A stretch of 64,000 nt of DNA from Geothermobacter ehrlichii (GCF_008124615.1 NZ_VNIB01000005.1:62001-126000), one strand, 5' to 3'. Positions 40,558 to 49,856 are shown, counted from the first letter of the stretch. A program made the numbers and translations. The notes: a model not told the origin generated them from the sequence alone.

Positions 40558-40591
40558 AGAGGCGAGTCGAAAGGCTCGCCTCTTTGTTTTT
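40558..40591 (+). terminator. Rho-independent terminator of the Asp-Val-Asp tRNAs
   Basis: A perfect 9-base stem AGAGGCGAG/CTCGCCTCT with an 8-base loop is followed by TTGTTTTT. Confidence 0.92.
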
Positions 40592-40706
40592 CCGTTTGGG
40601 TTATGGGCATGAAGCGGATGGTTTAAATGTGGCGGTGATTTGTGCTAGCATGAACGGTCGGGAAACCATCTGTCCATTTTCAACGCAACCTGTACGAGGC
40701 CCACTC

Positions 40707-41672
40707 ATGATCATTCCGGTTCGATTTGTCCGCATCTGCGCAGTTTTCTCTGTCGTCCTTCTTCTGTTCCCCGTGCTTGCCTCTGCCGACAGCAAGAACG
40801 ATCTGGTCGCTCGTGTCGGCAGTGTTCCGATAACGCGTTATGAGCTGGCGCGGGAGTTTCAGAGGATCCTGCCCCTGCAGGGTGGTTTTCATGGCGGCGT
40901 ATCGAAAGAAAGGCGCGAGGAGATCCGCAAGCAGGCGCTCGACCGGCTTGTCGAAAGGGCATTGATGGTGCAGTGGGCCATCGATCAGGAACTGTCCGTT
41001 CCCAACGAAGAGGTCGACGCCAAGTTGGCCAAGCTGCGGGCCCGGTACAAAAGCCGGGAAGAATTTGAGAAGGCGGCTGGTGTCGAAGGAGTCCAGGGTT
41101 ATCGGGCCGCTCTTTACCGACAGCTTCTGGCCGAAAAGGCCGAAGAGGAGAGGGTCGAAAAACAGGTCAAGATCAGCGAGCAGCAGGTGCGGGCCTATTA
41201 TGAAAAGAACAAGGACCGCTTCATGCGTCCGAAGCAGTTCAGGGCCAGTCATATTCTGGTGCGCGTCGACCCTTCGTCCAACAAACAGGAACGGGAAGAA
41301 CGCAGAAAGAGGGCCGAGGAGCTCCTCAAGCGGGCCAGGGCGGGAGAGGACTTCTACAATCTTGCCTACTACAATTCCGATGATCGCACCCGGTATGTCG
41401 GCGGCGATCTCGGTTACTTTCATGTCGGACAGACGGTCAAGGCCTTCGAGCAGGCACTGCTGAAGCTGAAGCCGGGGGAAATCTCCGATCTGGTTCGCAC
41501 CCGGTTCGGATACCACATCATCAAGCTGGTCGAGGTCAACGAGGAACGTCAGTTGACCTACGAGGAGATGGCCGGCAAGATTCGCCAGCAGCTGGAAAAG
41601 GAAGAGCGCGAGCGGTTGAAGAAGGCCTGGCTTGAGGAGCTGAAGAAGAAATACCGGGTCGAGATTTTCTGA
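40707..41672 (+). CDS. Periplasmic parvulin-type peptidyl-prolyl isomerase (PpiC/SurA-like)
   Basis: The 321-residue protein has a signal peptide (MIIPVRFVRICAVFSVVLLLFPVLASA), an N-terminal SurA-like helical domain, then a rotamase domain: QFRASHILVRVDPSSN, the GEDFYNLAYYNSDD segment, GGDLGYFHVGQTVKAFEQ and FGYHIIKLVEV. It probably folds exported proteins. The ATG at 40707 (MIIPVRF) follows GAGG; the longer frame to 40584 runs across intergenic DNA. It leads the cytochrome cluster, so a role in cytochrome or outer-membrane assembly is plausible but not shown. Confidence 0.9.
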   Translation: MIIPVRFVRICAVFSVVLLLFPVLASADSKNDLVARVGSVPITRYELAREFQRILPLQGGFHGGVSKERREEIRKQALDRLVERALMVQWAIDQELSVPNEEVDAKLAKLRARYKSREEFEKAAGVEGVQGYRAALYRQLLAEKAEEERVEKQVKISEQQVRAYYEKNKDRFMRPKQFRASHILVRVDPSSNKQEREERRKRAEELLKRARAGEDFYNLAYYNSDDRTRYVGGDLGYFHVGQTVKAFEQALLKLKPGEISDLVRTRFGYHIIKLVEVNEERQLTYEEMAGKIRQQLEKEERERLKKAWLEELKKKYRVEIF

Positions 41673-41680
41673 GAATCGCG

Positions 41681-42721
41681 GTGCATAGGGCGCTGTTGCT
41701 GCTGCTGATTCTTTTTCTGCCGGCCGGTTGTGTTTCCGGTCCGGGCAGTTTCGAGTGGGCATCTCCGGTTGCGGACCTGGTCTGGCCGAAACCTCCGGAT
41801 CTTCCCCGTATTCGCTACCTGCGCTCGGTCAGCGGTACGCCCGACGCCGTCCCGGCAGGGGAAGATAAGGTTTTTTTGCGCTGGCTCACGGGAGAAGAGG
41901 AGCGCGCCGTGCCCCTCGTTTCACCCTATGGTGTCGTCGCTGACGGTCAGGGGCGGATCTGGGTGGCAGACCCCCTGGCGCACCGGGTCGCCTTTTTCGA
42001 CCTGGCCCGAAAAAAGATGACATCCCTGAGCCAGTTCGGTCAGGTCCGGCTCGATTCTCCTCTTGGACTGGCGTTCGATCCGAAGAGAAAGCGGCTCTAC
42101 ATTTCAGATCCCGGACTCAGGGCGGTTGTTGTTGTCGATCCGGCAGGGCGGCTGCTCGGCCTGTGGACGGACGATCTGCTGCAGCGTCCCGCCGGCATGG
42201 CGGTTGACGCCGAGGGCCGGCTCTACCTGGCGGACGTTCTGCTGGGAGAGGTTCTGGTCTTTTCCCCGGAAGGAACGCGGCTCGAAAGGATCGGCAGTTT
42301 TCTGACCGAGGATGGCAAGTTCAATCGCCCCGCCAATGTCGCCGTCGACCGGGATGGGACCCTCTTCGTGGTCGATTCGCTCAATTTCCGGGTCGAGGTG
42401 ATTTCGGCAGCCAGGGAGAGCCTGGGCAGTATCGGTGAGCTGGGTGACATCCCGGGGCGTTTCGCCCGGCCGCGTGGCATAGCCCTCGATTCCGACGGGC
42501 ATGTCTACGTGGCCGACGCCGCCTTCGGCAATATCCAGATCTTCGACCGGCAGGGCCGGTTGCTGCTCTTCTGGGGAGAGCCGGGGCAGAAGCCGGGGCA
42601 GTTTTCGTTGCCCGCCGGACTTTACTTCGATGGTCGGGACCGTCTTTACGTGGTTGATGCCTACAATCACCGGCTGCAGGTCTTTCAGTATGTGCGTCAG
42701 CGGGAGGTGCCGAAGGAGTAG
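41681..42721 (+). CDS. NHL-repeat lipoprotein
   Basis: The 346-residue protein starts with GTG, then a signal with lipobox LFLPAGC (Cys17), so it is anchored to a membrane outside the cytosol. The mature part has about six NHL-type blades (SPYGVVADGQGRIWVADPLAHRV and similar units such as NRPANVAVDRDGTLFVVDSLNFRV), probably a beta-propeller that binds a protein partner. It lies 8 bases after the parvulin gene and 66 bases before a cytochrome gene, an arrangement suggesting interaction with cytochromes. Partner unknown. Confidence 0.85.
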   Translation: MHRALLLLLILFLPAGCVSGPGSFEWASPVADLVWPKPPDLPRIRYLRSVSGTPDAVPAGEDKVFLRWLTGEEERAVPLVSPYGVVADGQGRIWVADPLAHRVAFFDLARKKMTSLSQFGQVRLDSPLGLAFDPKRKRLYISDPGLRAVVVVDPAGRLLGLWTDDLLQRPAGMAVDAEGRLYLADVLLGEVLVFSPEGTRLERIGSFLTEDGKFNRPANVAVDRDGTLFVVDSLNFRVEVISAARESLGSIGELGDIPGRFARPRGIALDSDGHVYVADAAFGNIQIFDRQGRLLLFWGEPGQKPGQFSLPAGLYFDGRDRLYVVDAYNHRLQVFQYVRQREVPKE

Positions 42722-42787
42722 AACCTTGGCATCAGCATTGCACCTTGAAGATCACGGGTGGCAACCCTTTTTCCTGAAGGTGGAAAA

Positions 42788-43648
42788 ATGCAGTATAAAT
42801 ACGGCGTTTTCCTGTTTGTCGGCCTGTTGACACTGGTCTTTTCGTGTCTGCCGGGCCGTCTTTTGGCCGTTGATCCGACCCTGTTGCTCGGGTACAACAA
42901 CGGTGTCAACGACAATCCGCACAATCTTTCGCGACTGGCGACCCACAGTGGCCCCAAGGCCGTCGACGACGGCCCCGACTCGTATGCCGACACGCGCATC
43001 TGTGTCTACTGCCATACGCCGCATGGCGGCACGCCGCAGACGCCGCTGTGGAACCGGAAGGATCCGGTGCGCATGGGCAGTTTTCCCCTGTTCGACAACG
43101 GGCCCGATTCGGCCCGTATTGCCATCGACGACGCGGCCATCACGGCGACCACCAAATATGAGCCGAACGGCACCAACGGCGTCGAGTATCCGAACGGAGC
43201 GACGAAGCTCTGTCTGTCGTGTCATGACGGGGCGACCGCTATCGGCGAAATGGCCAACGGCGTCACCATCACCATGACCCAGTCGACCATAACCGACAAG
43301 ACTAAGATTTTCGATCCCCTCGACGCGACGACCAACGACCTGGCCACGACCCATCCGGTATCTTTCGTCTACAATGCCGACGTGGCGGCCTATATCAGCG
43401 CCCAGCCCGGCAAGTCGGTCTATTCGCTGCCGACCGACCCGGACGTTCGGCTCGACGGCCAGAGCCGCATGCAGTGTACCACCTGTCACAACCCGCATGT
43501 CGACACCAACAACGGGACGACCTACACGTTGCCGTTCTGGGCCAATTATGACTCCGCCGGGGCCGATGAACAGGCCGATTACGACGCGACCTGCGGCCAG
43601 TGCCATACCGACAAGGGAGGAGCTCCGTTCAACGGACATAACCTGTGA
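42788..43648 (+). CDS. Tetraheme c-type cytochrome
   Basis: The 286-residue exported protein has a signal peptide (QYKYGVFLFVGLLTLVFSCLPGRLLA) and four heme sites: CVYCHTPHG, CLSCHDG, CTTCHNPH and CGQCH. The CxxCHTPH and CxxCHNPH forms are typical of multiheme proteins with doubled CXXCH motifs. It presumably carries electrons in the periplasm or at the outer membrane. The ATG at 42788 has AAGGTGG upstream. Its TGA stop overlaps the ATG of the next cytochrome gene by one base (TGATG). Confidence 0.92.
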   Translation: MQYKYGVFLFVGLLTLVFSCLPGRLLAVDPTLLLGYNNGVNDNPHNLSRLATHSGPKAVDDGPDSYADTRICVYCHTPHGGTPQTPLWNRKDPVRMGSFPLFDNGPDSARIAIDDAAITATTKYEPNGTNGVEYPNGATKLCLSCHDGATAIGEMANGVTITMTQSTITDKTKIFDPLDATTNDLATTHPVSFVYNADVAAYISAQPGKSVYSLPTDPDVRLDGQSRMQCTTCHNPHVDTNNGTTYTLPFWANYDSAGADEQADYDATCGQCHTDKGGAPFNGHNL

Positions 43649-44745
43649 TGAAGAAACTCGTTCTGATTCTGCTTGCCGGATTTGTCGGAGGCGGTCTGCT
43701 TCTTCTTTCACCGGCCGACGCGATGCGCAATGTGGGCCGGACGGTTCTGGACGGGGCGCACGGCGACAGGCAGCTGTTGCCCCGGACCTGCCGTGCCTGC
43801 CATCGCGGCATGGCGATGGCGATAAGGGGCGAGGAGGAGGTCTGCTACGCCTGTCACGGTTCGCAGGACGAGCGGGACAAGATGCGCCGGGCCGGCCTGC
43901 TTGGAGATGGTGCCCGACTCGACAACATCGCCCGTGAATTCCGGAAGCCCTATCGGCATCCGGTCGAGAAGAGCCGCGGGGTGCATCATCCGCAGGAACG
44001 GTTGCCGGAAGAGCAGGTCAACGCCGCACGGCATGTCGAATGCGTCGACTGTCATCACCCGCACCAGGTCGACCGGGATCAACCCTTTCGGGGGATGGTC
44101 GGCAAGCGGGTCGGCAATTTCCAGGGCGCCATCGAGAACGAGTACGAACTCTGCTATCGCTGCCACGCCGAAAGTGCCAACCTGCCTATCGGTTCCACCA
44201 ACAAGCACGCGGAATTTAAGCAGACCAACAGGTCGTACCACCCGGTCGAGGCGGAGGGACGCAACCTTTACGTCATCAGCCTGTTGCCGCCTTACAACGA
44301 GCGGAAGGAAAATCCGGGGGACGTTACCAGGATGACCTGCAGCGACTGCCACGGAAGTGACGATGCGTCCGGCCCCCAGGGCCCACACGGGTCCAATTAT
44401 GCCGGCCTGCTCAGGCTGAATTACGACACCAGCGATGAGCGCCCCGAAAGCCGCTACGCCTACGAGCTCTGCTACAGGTGTCACGACCGGACCAGCATCC
44501 TGAGCAACGAGAGCTTCCCCTACCACGCGTTGCATATCCGCGGCAATCCGGCCGGAACGTCCTGCCATACCTGCCATGACGCCCATGGCAGCAGCAAATA
44601 CCAGTATCTGATCCGTTTCAACGAGGAGGTTGTCAGTCCGACGGCCGACGGCAAGCTCGAGTTCAAGGCGACCGGCATCGGTACCCGCCACGGTTCCTGT
44701 CTGCTCAACTGTCACGGTGTCGAGCACAATCCCATGAGTTACTGA
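43648..44745 (+). CDS. Multiheme c-type cytochrome, seven CXXCH plus one CX3CH
   Basis: The 365-residue protein has a signal peptide (KKLVLILLAGFVGGGLLLLSPADA). Heme motifs in order are CRACH, CYACH, CVDCH, CYRCH, CSDCH, CYRCH and CHTCH. Near the C-terminus CLLNCH has three residues between the cysteines. The latter would be an eighth, non-canonical heme site if it binds heme. Histidines such as KYRHP-type EFRKPYRHPVE and SYHPVE could be distal ligands. The start at 43648 is coupled to the upstream stop (TGATG). Electron-transfer role inferred. Confidence 0.92.
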   Translation: MKKLVLILLAGFVGGGLLLLSPADAMRNVGRTVLDGAHGDRQLLPRTCRACHRGMAMAIRGEEEVCYACHGSQDERDKMRRAGLLGDGARLDNIAREFRKPYRHPVEKSRGVHHPQERLPEEQVNAARHVECVDCHHPHQVDRDQPFRGMVGKRVGNFQGAIENEYELCYRCHAESANLPIGSTNKHAEFKQTNRSYHPVEAEGRNLYVISLLPPYNERKENPGDVTRMTCSDCHGSDDASGPQGPHGSNYAGLLRLNYDTSDERPESRYAYELCYRCHDRTSILSNESFPYHALHIRGNPAGTSCHTCHDAHGSSKYQYLIRFNEEVVSPTADGKLEFKATGIGTRHGSCLLNCHGVEHNPMSY

Positions 44746-44793
44746 CGAGAATCTCTTTTCCCGCGGGGCGAACCTCCGGGGATGCCGCCGATG

Positions 44794-44828
44794 AACGCCG
44801 GTCCTTTCGGACCGGCGTTTTGTTGTTC
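44794..44828 (+). terminator. Rho-independent terminator after the cytochrome genes
   Basis: A perfect 11-base stem AACGCCGGTCC/GGACCGGCGTT with a TTTC loop is followed by TTTTGTTGTT. It ends the parvulin-NHL-cytochrome unit. Confidence 0.9.
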
Positions 44829-44872
44829 TTTGCTCTAAAAAAAAAGCGAAATATATGGTATCTTTGCTGACC

Positions 44873-46081
44873 ATGCCGACCTTCATCTGCAAAATCGGGA
44901 CATCGGACGGCCGGGTTGTTGAGCGGGAGTTCGAAGCTGTCAACAGCGCCATGTTGCGCGAACAGCTCGAGGAGCAGGGTTTTTACGTTTTTCAAATCCG
45001 CCGGGCCTTTCTTGCCGGCCTGACGCGTGGCGGAGGGCGCCGGCGGGGCTGGTCGAGTCGCCGTTTCCTCTCCTTCAATCAGGAATTCCTGGTTTTGCTC
45101 AAGGCCGGTCTGCCCATCATCCAGATTTTCGATACCCTGCTCGAACGGCAGGAAGGCGGCATGATGCAGGAGGTGTTGCGCGCCATCCGCGAGGACGTGA
45201 AGGCCGGAACCTCCCTTTCGGATGCCCTGGGCAAGTTCCCTCGTTTCTTTCCGCATCTCTACGTCGCTTCGGTGCGGGCGGGTGAAAGAACGGGAGATCT
45301 GCCTATTACCCTGGTGCGTTACATCGAGTACCAGAAGCGGATCGAGGCGATCAAGGCGCGGGTCCGGAACGCCACCTTCTATCCCATGCTGCTGACCGGC
45401 TTCGTGGTTCTGGTGGTGCTCTTCCTGATGCTCTACGTCGTGCCCAGCTTCAGCCAGATCTACGCCGACGCCAAGGTTGAACTGCCGCTGATGACCCGGA
45501 TTCTCATCGCCGTCGCCAACGGCATGGTCGGGGCGTTGCCGTTGCTGGTTGGAGGTCTTGTTCTGCTGGTCGTGTCGCTGCGTTCGCTTCTGATGACGGA
45601 AAGAGGGGTCTTTTTCTTCGATCGGCTGAAGCTGCGGATCCCCTTTTTCGGTGCGTTGCTGACCGAGTACGCCCTGCTCAGTTTCTGCCGCACCCTGGCA
45701 ACCATCCTGCTCAGCGGCGTTCCCATCGTCAAGGCATTGCAGATGTCGCGCGGCACGCTCAACAACCGGGTGCTGGAGACTGCCGTCGTGCAGGCCATCC
45801 GGCGGGTCGAGGAGGGGATGAGTCTGTCCGAAAGCTTCGACCGCTGCGGCTTTTTTCCCAATATCGCCCTGCGCATGGTCGCCGTTGGAGAAAAGGGGGG
45901 ATCTCTGCCGGAAATGCTCGCCGATGTCGCCGATTACTACGAAAGCGAGGTCGAGCGCCGGCTCGACCGGTTGACCACCATGATCGAGCCGGTGATGATG
46001 GCCAGCATGGGGCTTCTGATCGGCGGTATTGTGGTCGCCATGTATTTTCCGATATTCCAGCTGGCCGGTACGGTCGGCTGA
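44873..46081 (+). CDS. gspF: Type II secretion / type IV pilus inner-membrane platform protein
   Basis: This 402-residue GspF/PilC family protein has two repeats of the GspF domain (FLSFNQEFLVLLKAGLPIIQ and LLSFCRTLATILLSGVPIVK), each followed by helical sequence, with three membrane helices (YPMLLTGFVVLVVLFLMLYVV, LLVGGLVLLVVSL, MMASMGLLIGGIVVAMYFP). It forms the platform on which the GspE motor acts. I choose ATG 44873 (MPTFICK), matching family N-termini. An in-frame ATG at 44855 has no better ribosome site, and neither shows a Shine-Dalgarno sequence. It is the first gene of the secretion operon. Confidence 0.9.
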   Translation: MPTFICKIGTSDGRVVEREFEAVNSAMLREQLEEQGFYVFQIRRAFLAGLTRGGGRRRGWSSRRFLSFNQEFLVLLKAGLPIIQIFDTLLERQEGGMMQEVLRAIREDVKAGTSLSDALGKFPRFFPHLYVASVRAGERTGDLPITLVRYIEYQKRIEAIKARVRNATFYPMLLTGFVVLVVLFLMLYVVPSFSQIYADAKVELPLMTRILIAVANGMVGALPLLVGGLVLLVVSLRSLLMTERGVFFFDRLKLRIPFFGALLTEYALLSFCRTLATILLSGVPIVKALQMSRGTLNNRVLETAVVQAIRRVEEGMSLSESFDRCGFFPNIALRMVAVGEKGGSLPEMLADVADYYESEVERRLDRLTTMIEPVMMASMGLLIGGIVVAMYFPIFQLAGTVG

Positions 46082-46093
46082 AAAGCAAGGACG

Positions 46094-47812
46094 ATGAAAT
46101 TCGAACGCAAGAAACTGGGTGACATTCTCGTCGAGATGGGGGCCATCGCCCCGGCACAGATTCGGCTGATCCTCGACAAGATGGCCGCCGAAGGCGGCCG
46201 GTTCGGCCAGGTCGGTTTGGCTGAGGGCTACTTCAGCGAGGACGAGCTGGCACAGGCGCTGGCGCAACAGTTCAACCTCGACTATCTCGATCTGCGGCAG
46301 TTCGAGCCCGATCCGGCCCTGATGGAGGAGATGCCGAGCGGGCTGCCCATGCGTTACCAGTTCGTTCCCGTGCGCAGGGATGAAAAGGGGCTGGTCATCG
46401 CCATGGGCGATCCTTCGGACGTCGCCGCGTTCGATGATCTGGAACTTCTGCTCGATACGCCGCTGACCCTGGTGGTGGCGGCGCCGAGTCGGATTGCGCA
46501 GATTCTCGAACGCGGCGGGGGAAGCAAACAGATGTTGCAGGAAGTCTCCGAGGACTTCAAGCTGCATCTGGTCAAGGAAACCGACAAGGGCGAGGAAGTC
46601 CTTTCCATCGAGAAGCTGACCGACGACACCAGTCCCATCATCCGCCTGATCGACTCGACCCTCTACGACGCACTGAAAAAACGCGCCTCGGACATTCACA
46701 TCGAGACCGGACAGGATGGTGTGGTGATCAAGTACCGGGTCGATGGTGTTCTCTTTCGGGCGACCGAGCCGCTGGATGCCCGTTTTCAGGGGCCGATCAT
46801 CTCCCGCATCAAGATCATGAGCGAACTCGACATCTCCGAGCGGCGCATCCCGCAGGACGGCCGATTCAAGGTGCGGATGGGGAGCAAGTCGATCGATTTT
46901 CGCGTTTCCATCATGCCGAGCGTCTTCGGCGAGGATGCGGTGATTCGTATTCTCGACAAGGAGAGCATCGCCCGCGATCTCAAGGGGCTGACACTCGATG
47001 TTCTAGGTTTTTCCGAGCGGGAGCTGAAACGGCTGCGGCGTCTGATCCGCGAGCCCTACGGCATGGTGCTGGTGACCGGTCCGACCGGGTCAGGCAAGAC
47101 GACCACTCTCTACGGGGCCCTCAACGAGATTTACAACGAGCAGGAAAAGATCATCACCATCGAGGATCCGGTCGAGTACCAGCTCAAGGGAATTTTGCAG
47201 ATACCGGTCAACGAGAAGAAGGGCCTGACCTTCGCCCGCGGGCTGCGGTCGATCCTGCGCCATGACCCGGACAAGATCATGGTCGGCGAAATTCGTGATC
47301 CGGAAACGGCACAGATCGCCGTCCAGTCGGCGCTGACCGGTCACCTGGTTTTCACCACCGTCCATGCCAACAACGTTTTCGACGTACTCGGACGTTTTCT
47401 GCACATGGGCATCGATCCCTACAATTTCGTGTCCTGCCTCAACTGTGTCGCCGCCCAGCGACTGGTGCGCAAGCTCTGTTCCCACTGCCGCAAGCCGGTA
47501 CGCTATTCGGCGGAAACCCTGCGCGAAGCCGGGCTGTCGCCGGAAACCTATGCCGGACATACTTTCTATGAGGCGGTCGGGTGCCGGGAATGCAACGGTA
47601 CCGGCTACCATGGACGCAGCGCCATCGTCGAACTGCTCGACCTCAACGACGATTTGCGCGAACTGATCGTCAGCAAGACGTCGGTCAGCCGGCTCAAGGA
47701 AGCGGCGAGAAAGGCCGGAACCGTCTTTTTGCGCCAGGCCGCGGTGGAGAAGCTGGTCGAAGGGATGACCAGTCTGGAAGAAATCAACCGGGTGACCTTT
47801 ATCGAGGGATGA
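46094..47812 (+). CDS. gspE: Type II secretion / type IV pilus assembly ATPase
   Basis: The 572-residue motor ATPase has an N-terminal MshEN/N1 domain (LGDILVEMGAIAPAQI), Walker [10 protein letters not shown] near residue 330, Asp box and Walker B MVGEIRDPETA, His box, and a zinc knuckle CSHC (about 461) and CREC (about 497) in the C-terminal domain. It powers pseudopilus assembly. The stop overlaps the start of pilM (ATGA). Confidence 0.95.
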   Translation: MKFERKKLGDILVEMGAIAPAQIRLILDKMAAEGGRFGQVGLAEGYFSEDELAQALAQQFNLDYLDLRQFEPDPALMEEMPSGLPMRYQFVPVRRDEKGLVIAMGDPSDVAAFDDLELLLDTPLTLVVAAPSRIAQILERGGGSKQMLQEVSEDFKLHLVKETDKGEEVLSIEKLTDDTSPIIRLIDSTLYDALKKRASDIHIETGQDGVVIKYRVDGVLFRATEPLDARFQGPIISRIKIMSELDISERRIPQDGRFKVRMGSKSIDFRVSIMPSVFGEDAVIRILDKESIARDLKGLTLDVLGFSERELKRLRRLIREPYGMVLVTGPTGSGKTTTLYGALNEIYNEQEKIITIEDPVEYQLKGILQIPVNEKKGLTFARGLRSILRHDPDKIMVGEIRDPETAQIAVQSALTGHLVFTTVHANNVFDVLGRFLHMGIDPYNFVSCLNCVAAQRLVRKLCSHCRKPVRYSAETLREAGLSPETYAGHTFYEAVGCRECNGTGYHGRSAIVELLDLNDDLRELIVSKTSVSRLKEAARKAGTVFLRQAAVEKLVEGMTSLEEINRVTFIEG

Positions 47813-48735
47813 GCGTGTCACTGCTGCGACGAAAATATCTGGGACTGGATCTGCGCCCCGAGGAGATGCGCCTGGTCACCATGCAGCGCCGGGGGAAGAA
47901 CCGTCTTGTCACCGGTGGACGGGTGCTGGGCCTGCCCGAGGGGCTGCTCAGGGCGGCCATCAGGGAGCCGAACATCGGCGACCTCGACGCTTTTGCCGAA
48001 CGGTTGCGGGAGCTGGTTTCGCCGCTGGCCGGAACGGAAGAGAGGATTTCGGTGTCGTTGCCGGATGCCGCCGGCCGACAGCTTCTGACCGAAGTCGAAA
48101 CGCCCTTCAAGTCGCACCGGGAGGGCATCGACATCCTGCGCTGGCAACTCAAGGCCAATCTTCCCGCCGCGCCGCAGGATGTCCAGATCGATTACCAGGT
48201 TTTGGGACAGCAGGAAAACGGCCGCTACCGGGTTCTGGTGGCGCTGGCCTTGCGCAGTGTCGTCGAGCAGTATGAAGAGGCCTTCGACCGGGCCGGTTAC
48301 CAGGCCGTTGTGTTGGATTTTCACGGCGCCAACCTGTACAATTGGTACCGTTTTGCCAGCGACCTCGGTGAGGAGATCGTTCTGATCGACATCGAGGGAG
48401 GATCGTTCGGCTTTCGCTATCTGGTCGATGGCAGGGTCGCCTTCGTGCGGGGGCGCGAAACCGCGCCGGCGCCCGACCTGATGTTTCAGGAAATGAACAG
48501 ATCGATGACCGGTGCCAGGGAAAGTCATCCTGAAATCGCCCGTGCCCGCATCTTTCTCCATACCGACTGGCGTGAACCGGATCTGCTGGTCGAGGCGGCG
48601 TCGTCGGTTTTCGAAAAGGAAATTCACCTGCTCAATCCCCGGTTCGACCGGCATGCTGCAGGTGAACTGAATCTTCCTCCCTGGCGGATCCGCAGCCTCG
48701 CTGCGGCAGCCGGTGCTGCCGAACGGATGATCTGA
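47809..48735 (+). CDS. pilM: PilM-like actin-fold component
   Basis: The 308-residue cytoplasmic protein is of PilM/GspL-cytoplasmic type: YLGLDLRPEEMRLVTMQR, RWQLKANLPAAPQDVQIDYQVL, and EEIVLIDIEGGSFGFRYLVDGR, an actin-like phosphate-binding segment. It should bind the N-terminus of the PilN-like neighbour. Longer frames read into gspE. Coupled by ATGA to gspE. Confidence 0.82.
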   Translation: MSVSLLRRKYLGLDLRPEEMRLVTMQRRGKNRLVTGGRVLGLPEGLLRAAIREPNIGDLDAFAERLRELVSPLAGTEERISVSLPDAAGRQLLTEVETPFKSHREGIDILRWQLKANLPAAPQDVQIDYQVLGQQENGRYRVLVALALRSVVEQYEEAFDRAGYQAVVLDFHGANLYNWYRFASDLGEEIVLIDIEGGSFGFRYLVDGRVAFVRGRETAPAPDLMFQEMNRSMTGARESHPEIARARIFLHTDWREPDLLVEAASSVFEKEIHLLNPRFDRHAAGELNLPPWRIRSLAAAAGAAERMI

Positions 48736-48744
48736 AAAACCGTC

Positions 48745-49290
48745 ATGAAACCGACCATCAACCTGGCAACCCACGAGCATCTGAACCGGCGCGCGGTCTA
48801 TGGCGTCTATGCCCTGGTCGGCCTGCTCCTGCTTCTGGCCCTGGTTTTCAATCTGCACGCCTGGTTCGCCGGCCGTGCGCAGTTGCAGCGACTTGATGCC
48901 CGAATCGCCGAACTGCAGCAGCAGCTCGGCATCGACGAATCCGCGCCTCCGGTCAGCGACAGTGATTTCGCGCGCCTGCAGGCACGGATCCGTTTCGCCA
49001 ACCGGGTGATCGAGCGGGACAGCTACCGCTGGAGCCTGTTGCTGGGACATCTGGAGCGGGTTCTGCCCCGACAGGTGCGAATCAGCACCATCCATCCCCT
49101 TTTCAAGGAAGGGAAAATCCGGTTGTCCGGGGAAGCCCGAAGCATTGCCGATCTGCAGCTGCTGCTCGACAGGCTGGTCGCTTCGAAATTCTTTTCCGAA
49201 GTTCTGATCCTGTCGCAGCAGACCGTGGATGATCCGGCCGGCGGCGACCTGGTCGGTTTCCGTATCGAGGTCAGGGGAGGCGGCGCATGA
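48745..49290 (+). CDS. pilN: PilN-like inner-membrane alignment protein
   Basis: The 181-residue protein has a short cytosolic N-terminus (MKPTINLATHEH, equivalent to the NLLP-type PilM-binding segment), one membrane helix (YALVGLLLLLALVFNLHAWF), a coiled region and a ferredoxin-like domain ending in GFRIEVRG. It is part of the PilMNOP alignment complex. The stop overlaps the pilO start. Confidence 0.85.
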   Translation: MKPTINLATHEHLNRRAVYGVYALVGLLLLLALVFNLHAWFAGRAQLQRLDARIAELQQQLGIDESAPPVSDSDFARLQARIRFANRVIERDSYRWSLLLGHLERVLPRQVRISTIHPLFKEGKIRLSGEARSIADLQLLLDRLVASKFFSEVLILSQQTVDDPAGGDLVGFRIEVRGGGA

Positions 49291-49856
49291 GTCCGGCGAC
49301 ATTTGTCTCTTCGCTGTGGCGGCTCAATCGCTGGATTCCGGTCCTGCTGGCCCTGCTTCTGGTTGCCGACCTGGGGAGCTATCTCTACCTTGCCCGGGTG
49401 ATCAATCCCGGACTCTATGCCAGGGAGCGGACCTTCATCGAATTGCAGCAGCGTGCCCGCCAGGCACGCCGGACGGAGTTGGCCGCCCGCAATCCGCGCC
49501 AGGTTTTTCGCAAGGGACAGAAGGATCTGGAACAGTTTCTCGCCCGCGTGCCGGGGCAGGATGAGCTGAGTGCCCTGGTCGGAGACCTGTTCGCCATGGC
49601 CCGCAAGGCCGGACTGGACATCAAGGCGGTCGACTACCGGCCGAAACCCCTGCCCGAGCAGGGACTGATCGAATACGCCCTGTCATTTTCCGTTGCCGGC
49701 GAATACGGACAGGTCAAGCGTTTCATCTACCTGATCGAGAAGAGCGAGCGGCTGGTGGTGGTGGATCAGCTCAATCTCGACCGTGGCCGGAAGGACGAGG
49801 GAACCGTCCGCCTCAGCATCCGCATGACCACCTATTTTCGCAGGGGGGAGGCATGA
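49287..49856 (+). CDS. pilO: PilO-like inner-membrane alignment protein
   Basis: The 189-residue bitopic protein has one N-terminal helix (WIPVLLALLLVADLGSYLYL), a coiled coil and an alpha/beta domain (IEYALSFSVAGEYGQVKRFIYLIEKSERLVVVDQLNL). It pairs with PilN. ATGA overlaps link it to both neighbours. Confidence 0.85.
   Translation: MSPATFVSSLWRLNRWIPVLLALLLVADLGSYLYLARVINPGLYARERTFIELQQRARQARRTELAARNPRQVFRKGQKDLEQFLARVPGQDELSALVGDLFAMARKAGLDIKAVDYRPKPLPEQGLIEYALSFSVAGEYGQVKRFIYLIEKSERLVVVDQLNLDRGRKDEGTVRLSIRMTTYFRRGEA

Noticed and set aside
42722-42787. Possible GEMM-type riboswitch or terminator before the tetraheme cytochrome gene
   Set aside because: Too short for GEMM. Only a 4-base GGGT/ACCC stem before five T is present, too weak to call.
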